From: Pseudarthrobacter sp. NamE5
GTDB lineage: Bacteria > Actinomycetota > Actinomycetes > Actinomycetales > Micrococcaceae
DNA length: 64,000 nucleotides
Reading direction: 5' to 3'
Assembly (NCBI RefSeq): GCF_005796225.1
Contig: NZ_CM016730.1
Coordinates: 1-64,000 of the forward strand
Shown: piece after piece, positions 8,179 to 18,013 of the stretch
Numbering within the stretch: position 1 is the stretch's first letter
Layout of the letters: every line of letters begins with the position of its first letter
The notes under the pieces: model-generated
The model's database searches: none
Told to the model about the DNA's origin: nothing
What the model saw: only the letters and a program-made list of their open reading frames with translations
Translations under genes and position numbers: made by a program

Positions 8179-9129
8179 ATGACCAAGATCATCCTGGACT
8201 GCGATCCCGGACACGACGACGCAATTGCACTGATGCTTGCCCACGGGAACCCGGACGTGGAACTCGTGGCCGTAACGACAGTGGGCGGCAACGCCGTGCT
8301 CGAGAAGACGACAAAGAATGCATTGGGCGTGCTGACGATTGCGGGGATCGCCGGTGTCCCGATCGCTGCCGGCTGTGCACAGCCGCTAATGCGCGAAGGT
8401 GAAGACGCCGACGTCCACGGCGAGTCGGGCCTGGACGGTGTAGTACTGCCCGAACCGACGATGGAACTCGATCCTCGCCACGCGGTCGACCTCATCATCG
8501 ACACCATCATGGAAGCCGAGCCGAAGACCATCACGCTAGTGCCCACCGGGCCCCTGACGAATATTGCGATGGCCATGCGGAAGGAACCCCAGATCATCGA
8601 CCGTGTCAAAGAAGTAGTTCTCATGGGTGGCGGCGTTCACGTCGGAAACTGGTCTGCAGTCGCCGAATTCAACATCAAGATCGACCCTGAGGCAGCAGCA
8701 ATGGTGTTCGACGCCCCGTGGGAGGTCACCATGTGCGGCCTGGACGTCACCCACCAGGCCCTGGCAACCGACCAAGTAGCCGAGCGCATCAAGGCATTGG
8801 ACACTCCCCTGTCCGAATTCGTCCTCGGACTCTTTGGCTTCTTCCGCCAGGCCTACCACGATGCCCAGGGCTTCGAGTTCCCCCCGGTACACGACCCGGT
8901 CGCCGTGGCCCGGGTTATCGACCCCTCCATTGTTGGAACGGTCCGTGCACCCATCGTGGTCGAAACCCGCGGTGACTACACCCTGGGTATGACCGTAACG
9001 GAGTTGCGTCCGGCATATATCCCGGTGAACTGCCACACTCAGGCGGCGATGACCCTCGACGCCGATCGGTTCTGGGATTTGGTTATCGACGCAATTGCGC
9101 GTCTGGGCAAGGACAACTCGGATGGCTAA
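8179..9129 (+). CDS. Nucleoside hydrolase (IunH/Rih family), copy 1
   Basis: 316 residues. The calcium-binding signature DCDPGHDDA is at residues 7-15. LVPTGPLTNIA, VVLMGGGVHVGN and EFNIKIDPEAA are the other family motifs. HGESGLDG near residue 78 and PPVHDPVAV towards the end supply the two active-site histidine positions of the CU-NH/RihA-RihB group. These enzymes hydrolyse the N-glycosidic bond of nucleosides to base plus ribose in the cytoplasm. It is the first gene of a LacI-controlled operon, overlaps the MFS gene by eight bases, and precedes a ribokinase, which would take the released ribose. Confidence 0.95.
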   Translation: MTKIILDCDPGHDDAIALMLAHGNPDVELVAVTTVGGNAVLEKTTKNALGVLTIAGIAGVPIAAGCAQPLMREGEDADVHGESGLDGVVLPEPTMELDPRHAVDLIIDTIMEAEPKTITLVPTGPLTNIAMAMRKEPQIIDRVKEVVLMGGGVHVGNWSAVAEFNIKIDPEAAAMVFDAPWEVTMCGLDVTHQALATDQVAERIKALDTPLSEFVLGLFGFFRQAYHDAQGFEFPPVHDPVAVARVIDPSIVGTVRAPIVVETRGDYTLGMTVTELRPAYIPVNCHTQAAMTLDADRFWDLVIDAIARLGKDNSDG

Positions 9130-10594
9130 GGGCAGCGAGGACACTCTGGAACGGACAGAAACCCGGCTTGGTCCGCAGGAAGTGTTGGTAGCTGGCCAGA
9201 TTGTCGTTCTGAAGCGCAAGAGCACAGCGGCTCTGATGTTCGCGTTGCTTTCAGCCTGCTTCGCCTTTCAGCTCAACGCGTCGATGCTTTCACCGGCGTT
9301 GAAGGGCATGGAAACACAGCTGCACGCGACCACGGCGCAGATCGGCCTCACCCAGACGGCATTTTTTGCCTCCGCCGCTGTTTTCTCCCTGTTCCTCCCC
9401 CGGCTCGCTGACCTCCGCGGCCGCCGGCGGGTGCTCAGCCTGATGCTCCTCATCACCGCAATCGGCTGCGTGGTGAGTGCCATGGCACCCAACGTCACCT
9501 GGTTGTTCGTTGGCCGCATCATTCAAGGCGTGGCAGGCCCAGTCGTGGTCATGTGCTTGATTCTCTTGCGCACCCACGTCACTGATCCCAGGAAGTACGC
9601 CCTGCTGTTGGGCATCATCACCTCGGTCAACGGTGGAATCGCCGGCGTTGACGCCATCGCAGGCGGATGGCTCTCGGAGAATTTCGGTTTCTCCTCGATT
9701 TTCTGGTCCATGGCTGTCGTTGCCGTCTTCGCGGCATTGGCGCTGCAGCTTATGGCAAACGAATCCACCGTCGCGGATCCGCCGCCCATGGACTGGATCG
9801 GCACCATCCTGCTCGTCGTCGCCGTCGGCAGCCTCTACCTCGTCTTCAACGAGCTGGCGGCCTTGGAGAGCACCAATTGGGGACTCATTGGGATTCTGGC
9901 AGTGGTGGCCGTAATCGCTTTTGTCGCCTTCTGGAAGACCGAGTCCAAAGTCGCCCATCCCCTGGTGACAATCAAGTACCTTCGGAGCCGCGCCACCTGG
10001 GGTCTGTTGCTCACGACGCTGCTGACGCTGACCGGCGTGTTTGCCGTGATGAACCAGATCGTCCCGGCCATCGCCCAAGATACGGAGTCAGGGGCAGGAC
10101 TGAGCGCCTCGCATGCTCCATTCGTAACCCTCACGCCTTATGCGCTTGCAGGACTGGCGATGGGGCCGGTCTCGGGATACTTGGCGGGCAAGTTCGGGTA
10201 CAAGCGCGTTCTGCAGGTCGGACTGTTCTGCAGTGTTGTGGGAGTGGTGCTGACCCTTGCTTTGATCAAGTCGGAAAATCTGCCGCTTTTGACCGGGATA
10301 TCGATTCTGGTCGGAGTCGCATACGCCGGCATGGCCAACATCATGCTTAACGGACTGTGCGTGGTCCTTTCACCAGCGGACAATCCCGGCTACCTGCCGG
10401 GCCTGAACGCAGGTGCATTCAACCTTGGAGCAGGGCTGTCATTTGTGGTGCTGCCCCTCGTTCAAACTGCCCTTCATGAGCACGGTGGAGTTGAAACCGG
10501 ATATACCGGGGGCATCGTCACTGGTGCGGGCATTCTCCTGCTGGCTTTTGCCGCCAGTTTCCTGATTCCAAAACCTCAGGACAGCCGCGGCTAG
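9122..10594 (+). CDS. MFS transporter, probable nucleoside or base permease
   Basis: ATG 9122 overlaps the end of the nucleoside hydrolase; AAGGA lies upstream. The protein has about 14 membrane helices, and the MFS loop motif appears as LPRLADLRGRRRVL between helices 2 and 3. GGIAGVDAIAGGWLSENFGF resembles motif C of drug/H+ antiporter-2 type transporters. Because it lies between a nucleoside hydrolase and a ribokinase under LacI control, I infer uptake of a nucleoside, or release of the base left after cleavage. The sequence does not settle direction or substrate. Confidence 0.88.
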   Translation: MAKGSEDTLERTETRLGPQEVLVAGQIVVLKRKSTAALMFALLSACFAFQLNASMLSPALKGMETQLHATTAQIGLTQTAFFASAAVFSLFLPRLADLRGRRRVLSLMLLITAIGCVVSAMAPNVTWLFVGRIIQGVAGPVVVMCLILLRTHVTDPRKYALLLGIITSVNGGIAGVDAIAGGWLSENFGFSSIFWSMAVVAVFAALALQLMANESTVADPPPMDWIGTILLVVAVGSLYLVFNELAALESTNWGLIGILAVVAVIAFVAFWKTESKVAHPLVTIKYLRSRATWGLLLTTLLTLTGVFAVMNQIVPAIAQDTESGAGLSASHAPFVTLTPYALAGLAMGPVSGYLAGKFGYKRVLQVGLFCSVVGVVLTLALIKSENLPLLTGISILVGVAYAGMANIMLNGLCVVLSPADNPGYLPGLNAGAFNLGAGLSFVVLPLVQTALHEHGGVETGYTGGIVTGAGILLLAFAASFLIPKPQDSRG

Positions 10595-10695
10595 TCTGTC
10601 GAATCCCAAACTCCGTGCTGGCGGGGGGACTGTTCGTGTCCCCGCCGCCCACCCATCTTTACCCGCTGACTATTACACAGAGGAGCGTGCCCAGC

Positions 10696-11706
10696 GTGGC
10701 CCGAGTAACCTCTCTGCCCGCCGAAATTTATCTTGCCCGGGCACTGGAACATATTCATGGAAGAGTCACCGTGGTCGGCTCGGCCAACGCTGACCTCACC
10801 CTCCACACAAACACCCTCCCTCGTCCGGGGCAGACGGTCCTTGGCACACCCGTCCGCGTCCTTCCCGGAGGCAAGTCCTCAAACCAGGCAGTGCAGGCAG
10901 CGCTGCTGGGTGCCAGCGTCAGGTTTGTTGGTGCTGTCGGCAAAGACCATTACGGCGAACTGCTCCGGGCATCCATGCACCGGGCAGGCGTGGTCCTGAC
11001 CGACTGCGTGCAGTCGACCAATGAAACCGGGACGGCAGTTGTTGTCGTTGACGACAGCGGGGAAAACACCGTTGTTATTTCCCCTGGGGCCAACAGCGAT
11101 GTCACCGACGCAATGGTGAACGACCACGCAGATGCCGTGCGGCAGGCCCAGGTGCTCGGGCTGTGCCTGGAGACGCCGGTTAGCGGGGCGCTGGCCGCCG
11201 CCCGTCTCGCTGCGGCCAGCGGCACTCTCGTTCTTCTCAACCTCTCCCCGTATTGCAACGTTCCGGCCGAACTCCTGCGCCTGACCGACGTGCTGATCGT
11301 TAATGAGAACGAGCTGTCAGACCTGCTGCCCATGCATGTCACTTCCGGGCCGAACGACTTCGACTGTGCCGAGCAGGACAGGGTTGCGGCCGGCCTGTCA
11401 AAGCTGGGCATTGATCAAGCTGTCATCACCCTGGGCTCCCGCGGTTCCCTTGTCATTGAGGGTGCCAGCACCACCGTAGTTCCCGCCATCCCTACGGATG
11501 CCATTGATACCACCGGCTGCGGTGACGCTTTCTTCGGGACGGTCCTGGCGGCGATGGCCTCCGGAACACCGCTCCTGGACGCCTGCCGTTTGGCCAGTTG
11601 CGTAGCAAGCATGGCGGCAACAGGACACGGCGCGCAGGCCAGCTACGCGGACCGCGCCCGGACAGCGGCCTACTTGACGTCCTTGGCCAGCCTGCAAATC
11701 CGATGA
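10696..11706 (+). CDS. rbsK: Ribokinase (PfkB family), copy 1
   Basis: Starts at GTG 10696 with AGGAG ten bases upstream. About 20 residues precede the usual ribokinase start (VTVVGSANADLTLHT). Substrate loop GGKSSNQA (58-65), the anion-hole/catalytic segment DTTGCGDAFFG and the C-terminal GAQASY are conserved. The enzyme phosphorylates D-ribose at O5 using ATP. It is third in the LacI-controlled operon, where ribose from the nucleoside hydrolase would be its substrate. A second, separately regulated ribokinase lies at 13340-14278. Confidence 0.92.
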   Translation: MARVTSLPAEIYLARALEHIHGRVTVVGSANADLTLHTNTLPRPGQTVLGTPVRVLPGGKSSNQAVQAALLGASVRFVGAVGKDHYGELLRASMHRAGVVLTDCVQSTNETGTAVVVVDDSGENTVVISPGANSDVTDAMVNDHADAVRQAQVLGLCLETPVSGALAAARLAAASGTLVLLNLSPYCNVPAELLRLTDVLIVNENELSDLLPMHVTSGPNDFDCAEQDRVAAGLSKLGIDQAVITLGSRGSLVIEGASTTVVPAIPTDAIDTTGCGDAFFGTVLAAMASGTPLLDACRLASCVASMAATGHGAQASYADRARTAAYLTSLASLQIR

Positions 11707-11793
11707 GCACGACCATGCCGCAGGTCACGGTACCCGGTTCGGCCCAAGCTGCACGGGCTGAGCCGGACAACTGCAGAGAAAACGCAGGCACGC

Positions 11794-12135
11794 ATGGAAT
11801 CCTTCAATTCCCGGGCGGGCAGAATGCTTGAGCTTGTCGCCAACATACTTGGCTGGGTCGGGACCATCGCGCTGCTGCTTTCCTTCTGGCTCCTCACCGT
11901 GAAGCGCATTAAGTCCGACGGGTACCAATATCAGTCACTCAATGCCGTCGGCGCGTTCCTCCTGGCGATCACCACGGCGCAAGCCCAGGCGTGGTCCGCC
12001 GTGGCTCTAAATTCCATCTGGTGCATCGTCGCCTGTGCCGGGCTTCTGCGTTTAAGAAAGGAACGGCCAGCGCCGTATCCGCAACGAGTACCTGAAATTC
12101 ACGATCCCCCGGCACGGACTAAACCTCATCGGTGA
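11794..12135 (+). CDS. Small membrane protein with CBU_0592-like domain
   Basis: 113 residues with three hydrophobic segments: ANILGWVGTIALLLSFWLLT, LNAVGAFLLAITTAQ and AVALNSIWCIVACAGLL. The pattern of a glycine/tryptophan first helix, YQYQSLNAVGA and ALNSIWC fits the CBU_0592-like family of unknown function. An internal ATG at 11824 is an alternative start, and neither start has a strong ribosome-binding site. The tail is proline-rich and polar. It converges with the glycerate kinase gene. Confidence 0.7.
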   Translation: MESFNSRAGRMLELVANILGWVGTIALLLSFWLLTVKRIKSDGYQYQSLNAVGAFLLAITTAQAQAWSAVALNSIWCIVACAGLLRLRKERPAPYPQRVPEIHDPPARTKPHR

Positions 12136-12206
12136 TGTGGGGGACGCCGCGGTTGGAGGAAACCTTTGCTGTTCCTACCTCGCCCGGACGGCGGGAATGG
12201 CAGCCG

Positions 12207-13343
12207 TCATGACCGGGCTGCAAAGTTGGAGGCAAGTTTGGCGCCGGCGATTCGGAGGTACGTCTCCGGATCGGTCATTGCTGCCCTGGAATCCCCGGCG
12301 AGGTCCGATAGGGACATTGCGCTCGAATATCCTTCTGGTTCCGACCCGATGGCACCGGCAACAAGGGCAACCGGCACGTCGAACGCGTCGGCGGTATGGC
12401 GCAGTGTTCCCACGACTTTTCCCAGGTCCGATTGCTGATCGAATCTCCCTTCCCCGGTGATCAGGAGATCCGCGTGTTCGATGCGCGACGGCAGGTTAAG
12501 GAGTGAGGAAATCTCTTCGGCCCCGGACTTAATGTCCGCGCCCCAGACCATGAGGCCGAATCCAGTCCCGCCGGCCGCCCCTGCGCCAAGCGCTTGTGGA
12601 CTGATGTTGAATAGCGCTGCGAAATGCTCCAGCGCGGAATCCATGCGGGGGATGTCTTCCGCGGATGCACCTTTCTGAGGCGAAAAGACAGCTGCTGATC
12701 CGTTCGGCCCGGTGAGCGGATTGGTTACGTCGCTCAGGACAACTACGCCGCTTTCGGGCAACTGCATAGCGGCGGATGCATCAACCCGTACCGCATCGGG
12801 CAGTCCCCTGTTCCCGGGCCTGATTCGTCTCCCGCTTTCGTCAAGGATCCGGTAGCCCAGCGCTTGCAGCATCCCTGCACCTCCGTCGGTGGATGCGCTT
12901 CCACCGATGCCCAGGATAAGCCTCGACACTCCTGCCTTCAGGGCAGCAACGATCGCCTGCCCAAACCCGGTGCTGTGGGCATCGAGGGGACTTAATTGGT
13001 CCAGCAGAGTGATGCCGCTGGTTGACGCCAGCTCCACCACTCCTGTGCTTCCCCGAGCGCCGAAGGCCGGCGGCAGGTAGAGCCATTCGGCTTCCGTAGC
13101 CTGTCCGCCGGGACCTGCGACGCGGATCGGGCGCCGGTCCGCAGAGGGATAGACCGACGTCAGCGCATCGATCGTTCCTTCGCCGCCGTCGGCCATGGGT
13201 GCCAACTGGATGTGGTCCTGTCCGCGCACGGAGGACCAGCCAAGGGCGATATTGCTGGCCACGGCCTCCGCGGTTGCTGAACCCTTGAAGGAATCAGGTG
13301 CGATCAGAATCCGCGCCGGCCGTGGAGCCGAAAGTGGGCTCAT
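12207..13343 (-). CDS. glxK: Glycerate kinase (GlxK/GarK type)
   Basis: 378 residues from ATG 13341-13343, which overlaps the ribokinase stop as ATGA, so the two are translationally coupled. Family motifs: ILIAPDSFKGSATA at the N-terminus, PMADGGEGT, the glycine-rich GIGGSASTDGGAGMLQALG, and ITGEGRFDQQSDLGKV. The enzyme phosphorylates D-glycerate (usually to 2-phosphoglycerate) and is the last step of glyoxylate/allantoin and glucarate breakdown. It is the last gene of the 13-gene leftward run. Together with the PuuE-like and cyclic amidohydrolase genes it suggests recovery of C2/C3 carbon from ring opening. Confidence 0.94.
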   Translation of the reverse strand: MSPLSAPRPARILIAPDSFKGSATAEAVASNIALGWSSVRGQDHIQLAPMADGGEGTIDALTSVYPSADRRPIRVAGPGGQATEAEWLYLPPAFGARGSTGVVELASTSGITLLDQLSPLDAHSTGFGQAIVAALKAGVSRLILGIGGSASTDGGAGMLQALGYRILDESGRRIRPGNRGLPDAVRVDASAAMQLPESGVVVLSDVTNPLTGPNGSAAVFSPQKGASAEDIPRMDSALEHFAALFNISPQALGAGAAGGTGFGLMVWGADIKSGAEEISSLLNLPSRIEHADLLITGEGRFDQQSDLGKVVGTLRHTADAFDVPVALVAGAIGSEPEGYSSAMSLSDLAGDSRAAMTDPETYLRIAGAKLASNFAARS

Positions 13344-14278
13344 GGTTGTGGCCTCGCTTCCCAAAGAAAGGTTTGGAGGTCGCTGTGCCTTCCGTAGGAG
13401 GCCTGAGCTCCCCGGTTTTGGGCGGCCCATGCTCCCGCTAAGGCACCGGTTTTGGCTGCCTCAACCAGGGGAAGTCCGGCGGCCAGTTCGGCAGCGATGG
13501 CGCCCATAAAGGCGTCTCCGCATCCGGTGGTGTCCACTGCCGTGACCTGAACGGCGTCGATGGAGGTTACAGCGGGTGCCGGCTCCCCGGGTTCAAAGAC
13601 CACGGCCCCGGACTTGCCCCTGGTCACGATCGCGCACGTGGGTCCCAGGCCGAGAATTTTGCGGGCGTAATAGTCCCACCCTTGGGCCAGATCCTGCTCC
13701 CCCAGCAGGGCCAGCATTTCGCCTTCGTTGATGATGAGGACCTCGACGTTCGCAAGGAGCTGGGCCGGGAGTGCTTGCATGGGCGAGGCGTTGAGAAGGA
13801 CGTGGGCGCCAGCGGACGCGGCGCGTTCAGCAACGGAGATGACTGTTTCAAGGGGCACTTCAAGTGCCATCGCAACGATGGGTGCGCCTTCAAGGTCGGC
13901 GTCGGGAAGGTCTGCAGGTGCGAGGGTGGCGTTGGCGCCAGGGGAAACGATGATGGTGTTTTCGCCGTCGTGGTTCACTGCGATCATCGCTGCGCCCGTG
14001 CTTTTGTCAGGGCTTCGTCTGACCCGGGAGGTGTCGACGCCTTTTGCTGCAGCTTCAATAATGAGGCGGTCACCCAGTTCGTCTGCCCCCACGACACCGA
14101 CCAGGGCCACGTCCGCTCCGAGGAGCGCAGCCGCCGCTGCCTGGTTAGAGGATTTGCCGCCGGGTTCTGTCCTGAGATCGGTCCCCAGGACGGTTTCACC
14201 GGGGGAAGGGAACCCCCCGACAGTGGTCGTAAGGTCTGCATTCATCGACCCCACGACCAGTACTTTCACGTCGGGCAT
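13340..14278 (-). CDS. rbsK: Ribokinase (PfkB family), copy 2
   Basis: 312 residues. It starts VKVLVVGSMNADLTTTV, has the sugar-binding loop GGKSSNQA (residues 40-47) and the C-terminal catalytic DTTGCGDAFMG, and ends GAQASYG. It is closely similar in layout to the rightward copy but belongs to the GntR-headed run and overlaps the glycerate kinase gene by four bases. It would phosphorylate ribose released by the two nucleoside hydrolases of this run. Two ribokinases under different regulators suggest different inducers or slightly different sugars. Confidence 0.93.
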   Translation of the reverse strand: MPDVKVLVVGSMNADLTTTVGGFPSPGETVLGTDLRTEPGGKSSNQAAAAALLGADVALVGVVGADELGDRLIIEAAAKGVDTSRVRRSPDKSTGAAMIAVNHDGENTIIVSPGANATLAPADLPDADLEGAPIVAMALEVPLETVISVAERAASAGAHVLLNASPMQALPAQLLANVEVLIINEGEMLALLGEQDLAQGWDYYARKILGLGPTCAIVTRGKSGAVVFEPGEPAPAVTSIDAVQVTAVDTTGCGDAFMGAIAAELAAGLPLVEAAKTGALAGAWAAQNRGAQASYGRHSDLQTFLWEARPQP

Positions 14279-14314
14279 CTGTCGGAGCCTTTCTGTCGAA
14301 ACCGATGAAGCAGG

Positions 14315-15082
14315 TCAGGAAACCGGCATAAAGACCGTTAGGCCGCCGTCGACGACCAGGTGCTGCCCGGTTATGTAGCTGGCTTCTTCGCTGCTGAAGA
14401 ACCTGACAGCGTGAGCTATCTCCTCGGGGCGTCCCACTCGTCCGATCGGGATTTTTGCCCCTGCCGTAGCCAGACCGTCGCGGCCGAATGAATTCGTGCT
14501 GTCCTGGGTCTGAGCCGTGTCGATGACCCCTGGAATGATGGAGTTGACCCGGATTCCACGGGGAGCCAGTTCCACGGCGAGGGCCTTGCAGAGGCCAAGG
14601 ACTCCTGCTTTGGCGGCCGTGTAGTGGGCGTGGTCGGCCCACCCGTAGACGCCTCCGGAAATGGAAGAGATGCCTACCAGGGCACCGCCGTGGTCCATGC
14701 GGGAGGCCGCGCTGCGGAAGACGCGCATGACCCCGCCCAGATCCACCGACATCAGGTCGTTCCAGGCCTCGTCGGTGAGTTCGGCCAGCGGATGCAACCG
14801 GACGATTCCTGCGTTGGCGACTGCTACGTCGAGGCGTCCCCATTCGTCGACGGCGCGTTGGGCGAAGTTATCCACTTCGTCGGCGCTGCGTACGTCGAGT
14901 TCGTGGACGACACCTTCTCCCCCGGCTTCTTTTACGAGTTTGAGGGTTTCGTATGGGTCATGGGGATCGCCGGGAAACGATCCGATGACGGTTCGGATTC
15001 CTGCCTTCGCAAAAGCTACTGCGGTGGCTTGGCCGATGCCGCTGGCCGCACCTGTGATGACCGCAGTCTTGAAATCTGTCAT
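14315..15082 (-). CDS. Short-chain dehydrogenase/reductase (SDR), copy 1
   Basis: 255 residues with an AAGGAA site before ATG 15080-15082. Classical SDR motifs: TGAASGIG for the cofactor, ANAG, the catalytic serine in [11 protein letters not shown], and YTAAK (Tyr and Lys catalytic). The C-terminus is [15 protein letters not shown]. It oxidises or reduces an alcohol/ketone with NAD(P). The substrate is unknown. In this operon it could act on a sugar or on a hydroxy acid from ring opening. The gap to the ribokinase is 36 bp. Confidence 0.92.
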   Translation of the reverse strand: MTDFKTAVITGAASGIGQATAVAFAKAGIRTVIGSFPGDPHDPYETLKLVKEAGGEGVVHELDVRSADEVDNFAQRAVDEWGRLDVAVANAGIVRLHPLAELTDEAWNDLMSVDLGGVMRVFRSAASRMDHGGALVGISSISGGVYGWADHAHYTAAKAGVLGLCKALAVELAPRGIRVNSIIPGVIDTAQTQDSTNSFGRDGLATAGAKIPIGRVGRPEEIAHAVRFFSSEEASYITGQHLVVDGGLTVFMPVS

Positions 15083-15099
15083 GGTTCCTTCTTGGGTGG

Positions 15100-16227
15100 T
15101 TACTGGTGTGAGCGGCTGATCCGCCGCAGCGTTTTGGGGTACTGGGACAGGGGGATGCCGCCGGTTTCACCCACAATGTAGGTGTTGGCGATCCCGATCG
15201 CGTCCTGTCCGTCCTCACTGACAAGGCTCGGGTGCAAGGCAATGGCCTCGCCGTCGAGCAATGTCCACGCGGACCCATCGGTGATGGGAAGGGGAATCTC
15301 ATCGAGGCCAGTGCAGTGCCCGATTCCGATCGTGCGGCGTCCTTGTCGGGCCACGAATTCCGCTACGGCACCGGCCTGGTGTCCGGTACGGAGGTAAGTC
15401 GCCGCACCGTCGAGAGTTTTCATGGCCTGGTCGGCGAGCTTGAGGCGCCGGGTGGACACGCCGCCCACGGCGAACAATGCACCGAGTTCGACCCAGTGGC
15501 CGTCGGCCGCGGAGGTTTCGATGAAAACGGTGACCAGGTCCCCGTCCAGGATTGGCCTGTCACCGGGGTGCTGGCCATGGAACCCGTTTGCGGCGACATG
15601 AATGATGTCAAAGAGCGAGCCGTGGGAACGCAGATACTGGGCGATGGCACCGGCGACTTCTGCTTCGGTGCCATTGCTTCGCAGTTGGTGTGCAGCGGCT
15701 TCCATTGCGCCCTCGGCTCTGGCCATGGAACGGCGGAGATGCTCGGTCTTGACCGTTTCCGGTTGCCGGCGCAGTGATTCCAGAATGCTGGCAGCGTCGA
15801 TGACCTTTGAGCCGGGTTCCAGGGCTGCAAGGATGCCGCTGTGGTCGTTGTACGCCAGACCATTTTCATCGGAGGCGGCCAGCCCTACGGTTCCGGGTCC
15901 CGTGGCTGCCGCGATTTCCTTGTACAGGGCTGCGGCCGGGCCGTTGGCTGGAGCGCGGACGACGACCCCGGGTGCCAGAGACGCGTCCAGGAGGACATAG
16001 CGGGCGGCCTGGGCCGAGGCGGCGACGACCTCCGGTGCGCGGTCCCGGGTGACCACCGCGAACAATCCCTTGTTGCTGGGAATATGCCCGGTGAGGTGGG
16101 CAATGTTGCCGTAGTGGGCAACCTGTCCTCGCCCGTGGATCACCAGTGCGTCCAGTCCCGCGCTTTCGAGGCTTTCCCAGACCGCGCGCCAGCGGGACTG
16201 ATACGGAACCTGTTCGCCGGTCAGCAA
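15100..16227 (-). CDS. M24 (creatinase/prolidase-fold) protein lacking the usual metal ligands
   Basis: 375 residues with the two-domain M24 layout: N-terminal creatinase-like domain (1-150) and pita-bread C-terminal domain (165-370). TTG 16227 overlaps the PuuE-like stop by seven bases, and translation is probably coupled. The [10 protein letters not shown] histidine is kept. The metal ligands of aminopeptidase P/prolidase (two Asp, two Glu) are not: where VDxG and SDxTR are expected the protein has [15 protein letters not shown], and the late Glu sites read ALHPSLV and GIANTYIV. Metal-independent creatinase is a known precedent. In a ring-opening cluster a C-N hydrolase role is plausible but inferred. 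Confidence 0.8.
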   Translation of the reverse strand: MLTGEQVPYQSRWRAVWESLESAGLDALVIHGRGQVAHYGNIAHLTGHIPSNKGLFAVVTRDRAPEVVAASAQAARYVLLDASLAPGVVVRAPANGPAAALYKEIAAATGPGTVGLAASDENGLAYNDHSGILAALEPGSKVIDAASILESLRRQPETVKTEHLRRSMARAEGAMEAAAHQLRSNGTEAEVAGAIAQYLRSHGSLFDIIHVAANGFHGQHPGDRPILDGDLVTVFIETSAADGHWVELGALFAVGGVSTRRLKLADQAMKTLDGAATYLRTGHQAGAVAEFVARQGRRTIGIGHCTGLDEIPLPITDGSAWTLLDGEAIALHPSLVSEDGQDAIGIANTYIVGETGGIPLSQYPKTLRRISRSHQ

Positions 16228-17150
16228 GACGCACGCAGGCTATCGACGAGTGGGAAGTCCTGGTGGTGTGCCGACCACCAGTTTGCGATGTCATTTCGTC
16301 GTGCAAACCAGACGCCGCCCTTTTGCTGAGCGTAGCTGATGAACTCGCGCAAAGCGGAGGTGCGGGCGGCTTGGCCGACCAGCCTGGGGTGCAACCCGAT
16401 GGACATCATCTTGGGGAAGCCGCGTTCGCCTTCGAGCCACAGTTCATCGAAGGCACGTTTGATGTAGTCCAGAAACTCTGAGGGGTTTTTGGATCCTTGG
16501 GAGTCGTTGTAGGTCTGGGAATACGGCACGACGAGGTGTTCCTTGCCGCTGACTGTGGTGAAGTACGGCAGGTCGTCGTTATAGGCGTCGCAGTCGAAGG
16601 CAAAGCCTCCTTCTTCGACGACCAGTTCGCGGGTGTTCACGGATGGTCCGTACCTGCAGTACCAGCCGGTGGGCCGGCTGCCCCATGTCTTTTCGAAGGA
16701 TTCCACGGCCAGGCGGATGTGTTCGCGTTCCTCATCCCGGCTCAGGCGCCAGTGCTCTTCCCATCGCCAGCCATGTGAGACGAGGTCATGTCCTGCCTGG
16801 CTGGCGTAGGCGGCGACATCGGGATTCTTTTCGAAGGCTACGGCGCAGCCGAAGAAGGTCACCGGTACGTGCAGCTCGTCGAAGAGCCTCAGGAGCCGCC
16901 AGATTCCGGCTCTGCTCCCATACTCGTACATCGACTCCTGGGCCAGGTCGCGAACCCCTGCCGGGAACCGGTAGCCGGAGTCGCCCAGCACGTCGTTTTC
17001 ACCGTCTCCTGCGGCGTAGGAGTACTCGGAGCCTTCTTCGTAGTTCACCACGATGTTGACTGCGATGTTTGCGTTGTCGGGCCAGGTGACTTTCGGGATG
17101 CGCGCCCCGTAGCCCACCAGGTCGCGCTGAGGTCCGGTAACCGTTGTCAT
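16221..17150 (-). CDS. puuE: PuuE-like allantoinase / polysaccharide deacetylase family protein
   Basis: ATG 17148-17150 shares one base with the upstream SDR stop. The order of motifs is that of the PuuE family: RDLVGYG at the N-terminus, VVNYEEGSEYS, ESMYEYGSRAGIWRLLRLF, VTFFGCAVAFEKNP, HDLVSHGWRWEEH, GWYCRYGPSVNTR, DCDAYNDDLPYF, and MMSIGLHPRLVG. PuuE-type proteins are NodB-fold, metal-independent allantoinases that open the hydantoin ring of allantoin to allantoate. The length fits. No uricase or transthyretin-like hydrolase is nearby, so its substrate here may be another cyclic ureide. Confidence 0.85.
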   Translation of the reverse strand: MTTVTGPQRDLVGYGARIPKVTWPDNANIAVNIVVNYEEGSEYSYAAGDGENDVLGDSGYRFPAGVRDLAQESMYEYGSRAGIWRLLRLFDELHVPVTFFGCAVAFEKNPDVAAYASQAGHDLVSHGWRWEEHWRLSRDEEREHIRLAVESFEKTWGSRPTGWYCRYGPSVNTRELVVEEGGFAFDCDAYNDDLPYFTTVSGKEHLVVPYSQTYNDSQGSKNPSEFLDYIKRAFDELWLEGERGFPKMMSIGLHPRLVGQAARTSALREFISYAQQKGGVWFARRNDIANWWSAHHQDFPLVDSLRASC

Positions 17151-17941
17151 CAGTACGCCATCCATCCGCCGTCAACCAAAAGGTTGTGCCCGGAAATGTA
17201 GCTGCAGTCGTCTGATGCCAGGAACAGGGCGGCACCCGCGACGTCCTCAGCCCGGCCCAGCCGTGGGAAGGGGGTGCGGGATCGTGAGTATTCGAGGACG
17301 GGGTCTGTCATATCGACTTCGCCGGGATGGGTGCCGGTGATGATGCGTCCGGGGGCGATGCCGTTGACGATGATCCCGTGCTTGGCGTAGTCGACAGCGA
17401 GCTGCCGGGTCATCTGAATCATCCCGCCTTTGCTGACCGCATAGGCAAAGAAGTCAGGAGGGCCGACAAGGCCGTGCTGGGATGCCACGTTGATTACCCG
17501 GCCGCGGACTTCTCCGATGGGGTCCTGGTCGATCATCTGCCGAATGCCCCGTTTGCAGCTGAGGAACTGTCCGCGGAGGTTCACGTCCATGAGCCGGTCC
17601 CAGTCGTCTTCACTGGTGTCGAGCACAGAGGATGAGAACACGAGGCCGGCGTTGTTCACCAGGATGTCGAGACGTCCGTATTGGCTGACGGCCCGTTCTA
17701 CCAGCCCGTCAATGGCAGCGGCGTCCGAGACGTCGGTCTGGTGGAATACCGCTGCGCCCTTTTCGGCCGTGATCAGGTCGGCTGTCGGTGCCTCTTCTTC
17801 TCCGTTCCATATTGGCTCTTCCCGGATGTCGCTGACGACGACATTCGCCTCCTCGCGGGCGAAGCGGAGTGCGATGGCGCGGCCAATTCCGGATGAGCCT
17901 CCGGTGACGATAGCTGTGCGGCCTGCGAGGCGCATGGTCAT
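17150..17941 (-). CDS. Short-chain dehydrogenase/reductase (SDR), copy 2
   Basis: 263 residues (ATG 17939-17941, or ATG two codons later). Motifs: TGGSSGIG cofactor loop, DIREEP after the second strand (the Asp favours NAD over NADP), NNAG, INVASQHG with the catalytic serine, and YAVSKGG. It ends CSYISGHNLLVDGGWMAY. It has a charged insert (PIWNGEEEAPTADLI) after the cofactor strand. It differs clearly from copy 1, so the two probably use different substrates. Immediately upstream of the PuuE-like gene, with TGATG coupling. Confidence 0.92.
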   Translation of the reverse strand: MTMRLAGRTAIVTGGSSGIGRAIALRFAREEANVVVSDIREEPIWNGEEEAPTADLITAEKGAAVFHQTDVSDAAAIDGLVERAVSQYGRLDILVNNAGLVFSSSVLDTSEDDWDRLMDVNLRGQFLSCKRGIRQMIDQDPIGEVRGRVINVASQHGLVGPPDFFAYAVSKGGMIQMTRQLAVDYAKHGIIVNGIAPGRIITGTHPGEVDMTDPVLEYSRSRTPFPRLGRAEDVAGAALFLASDDCSYISGHNLLVDGGWMAY

Positions 17942-18013
17942 GCCTTTCTGTAAGCGAGCAAAGTGCCGTCCCGGCCTGCCGAGGCGCAGGCCGGGACGGA
18001 CGGGGTGATCCAG

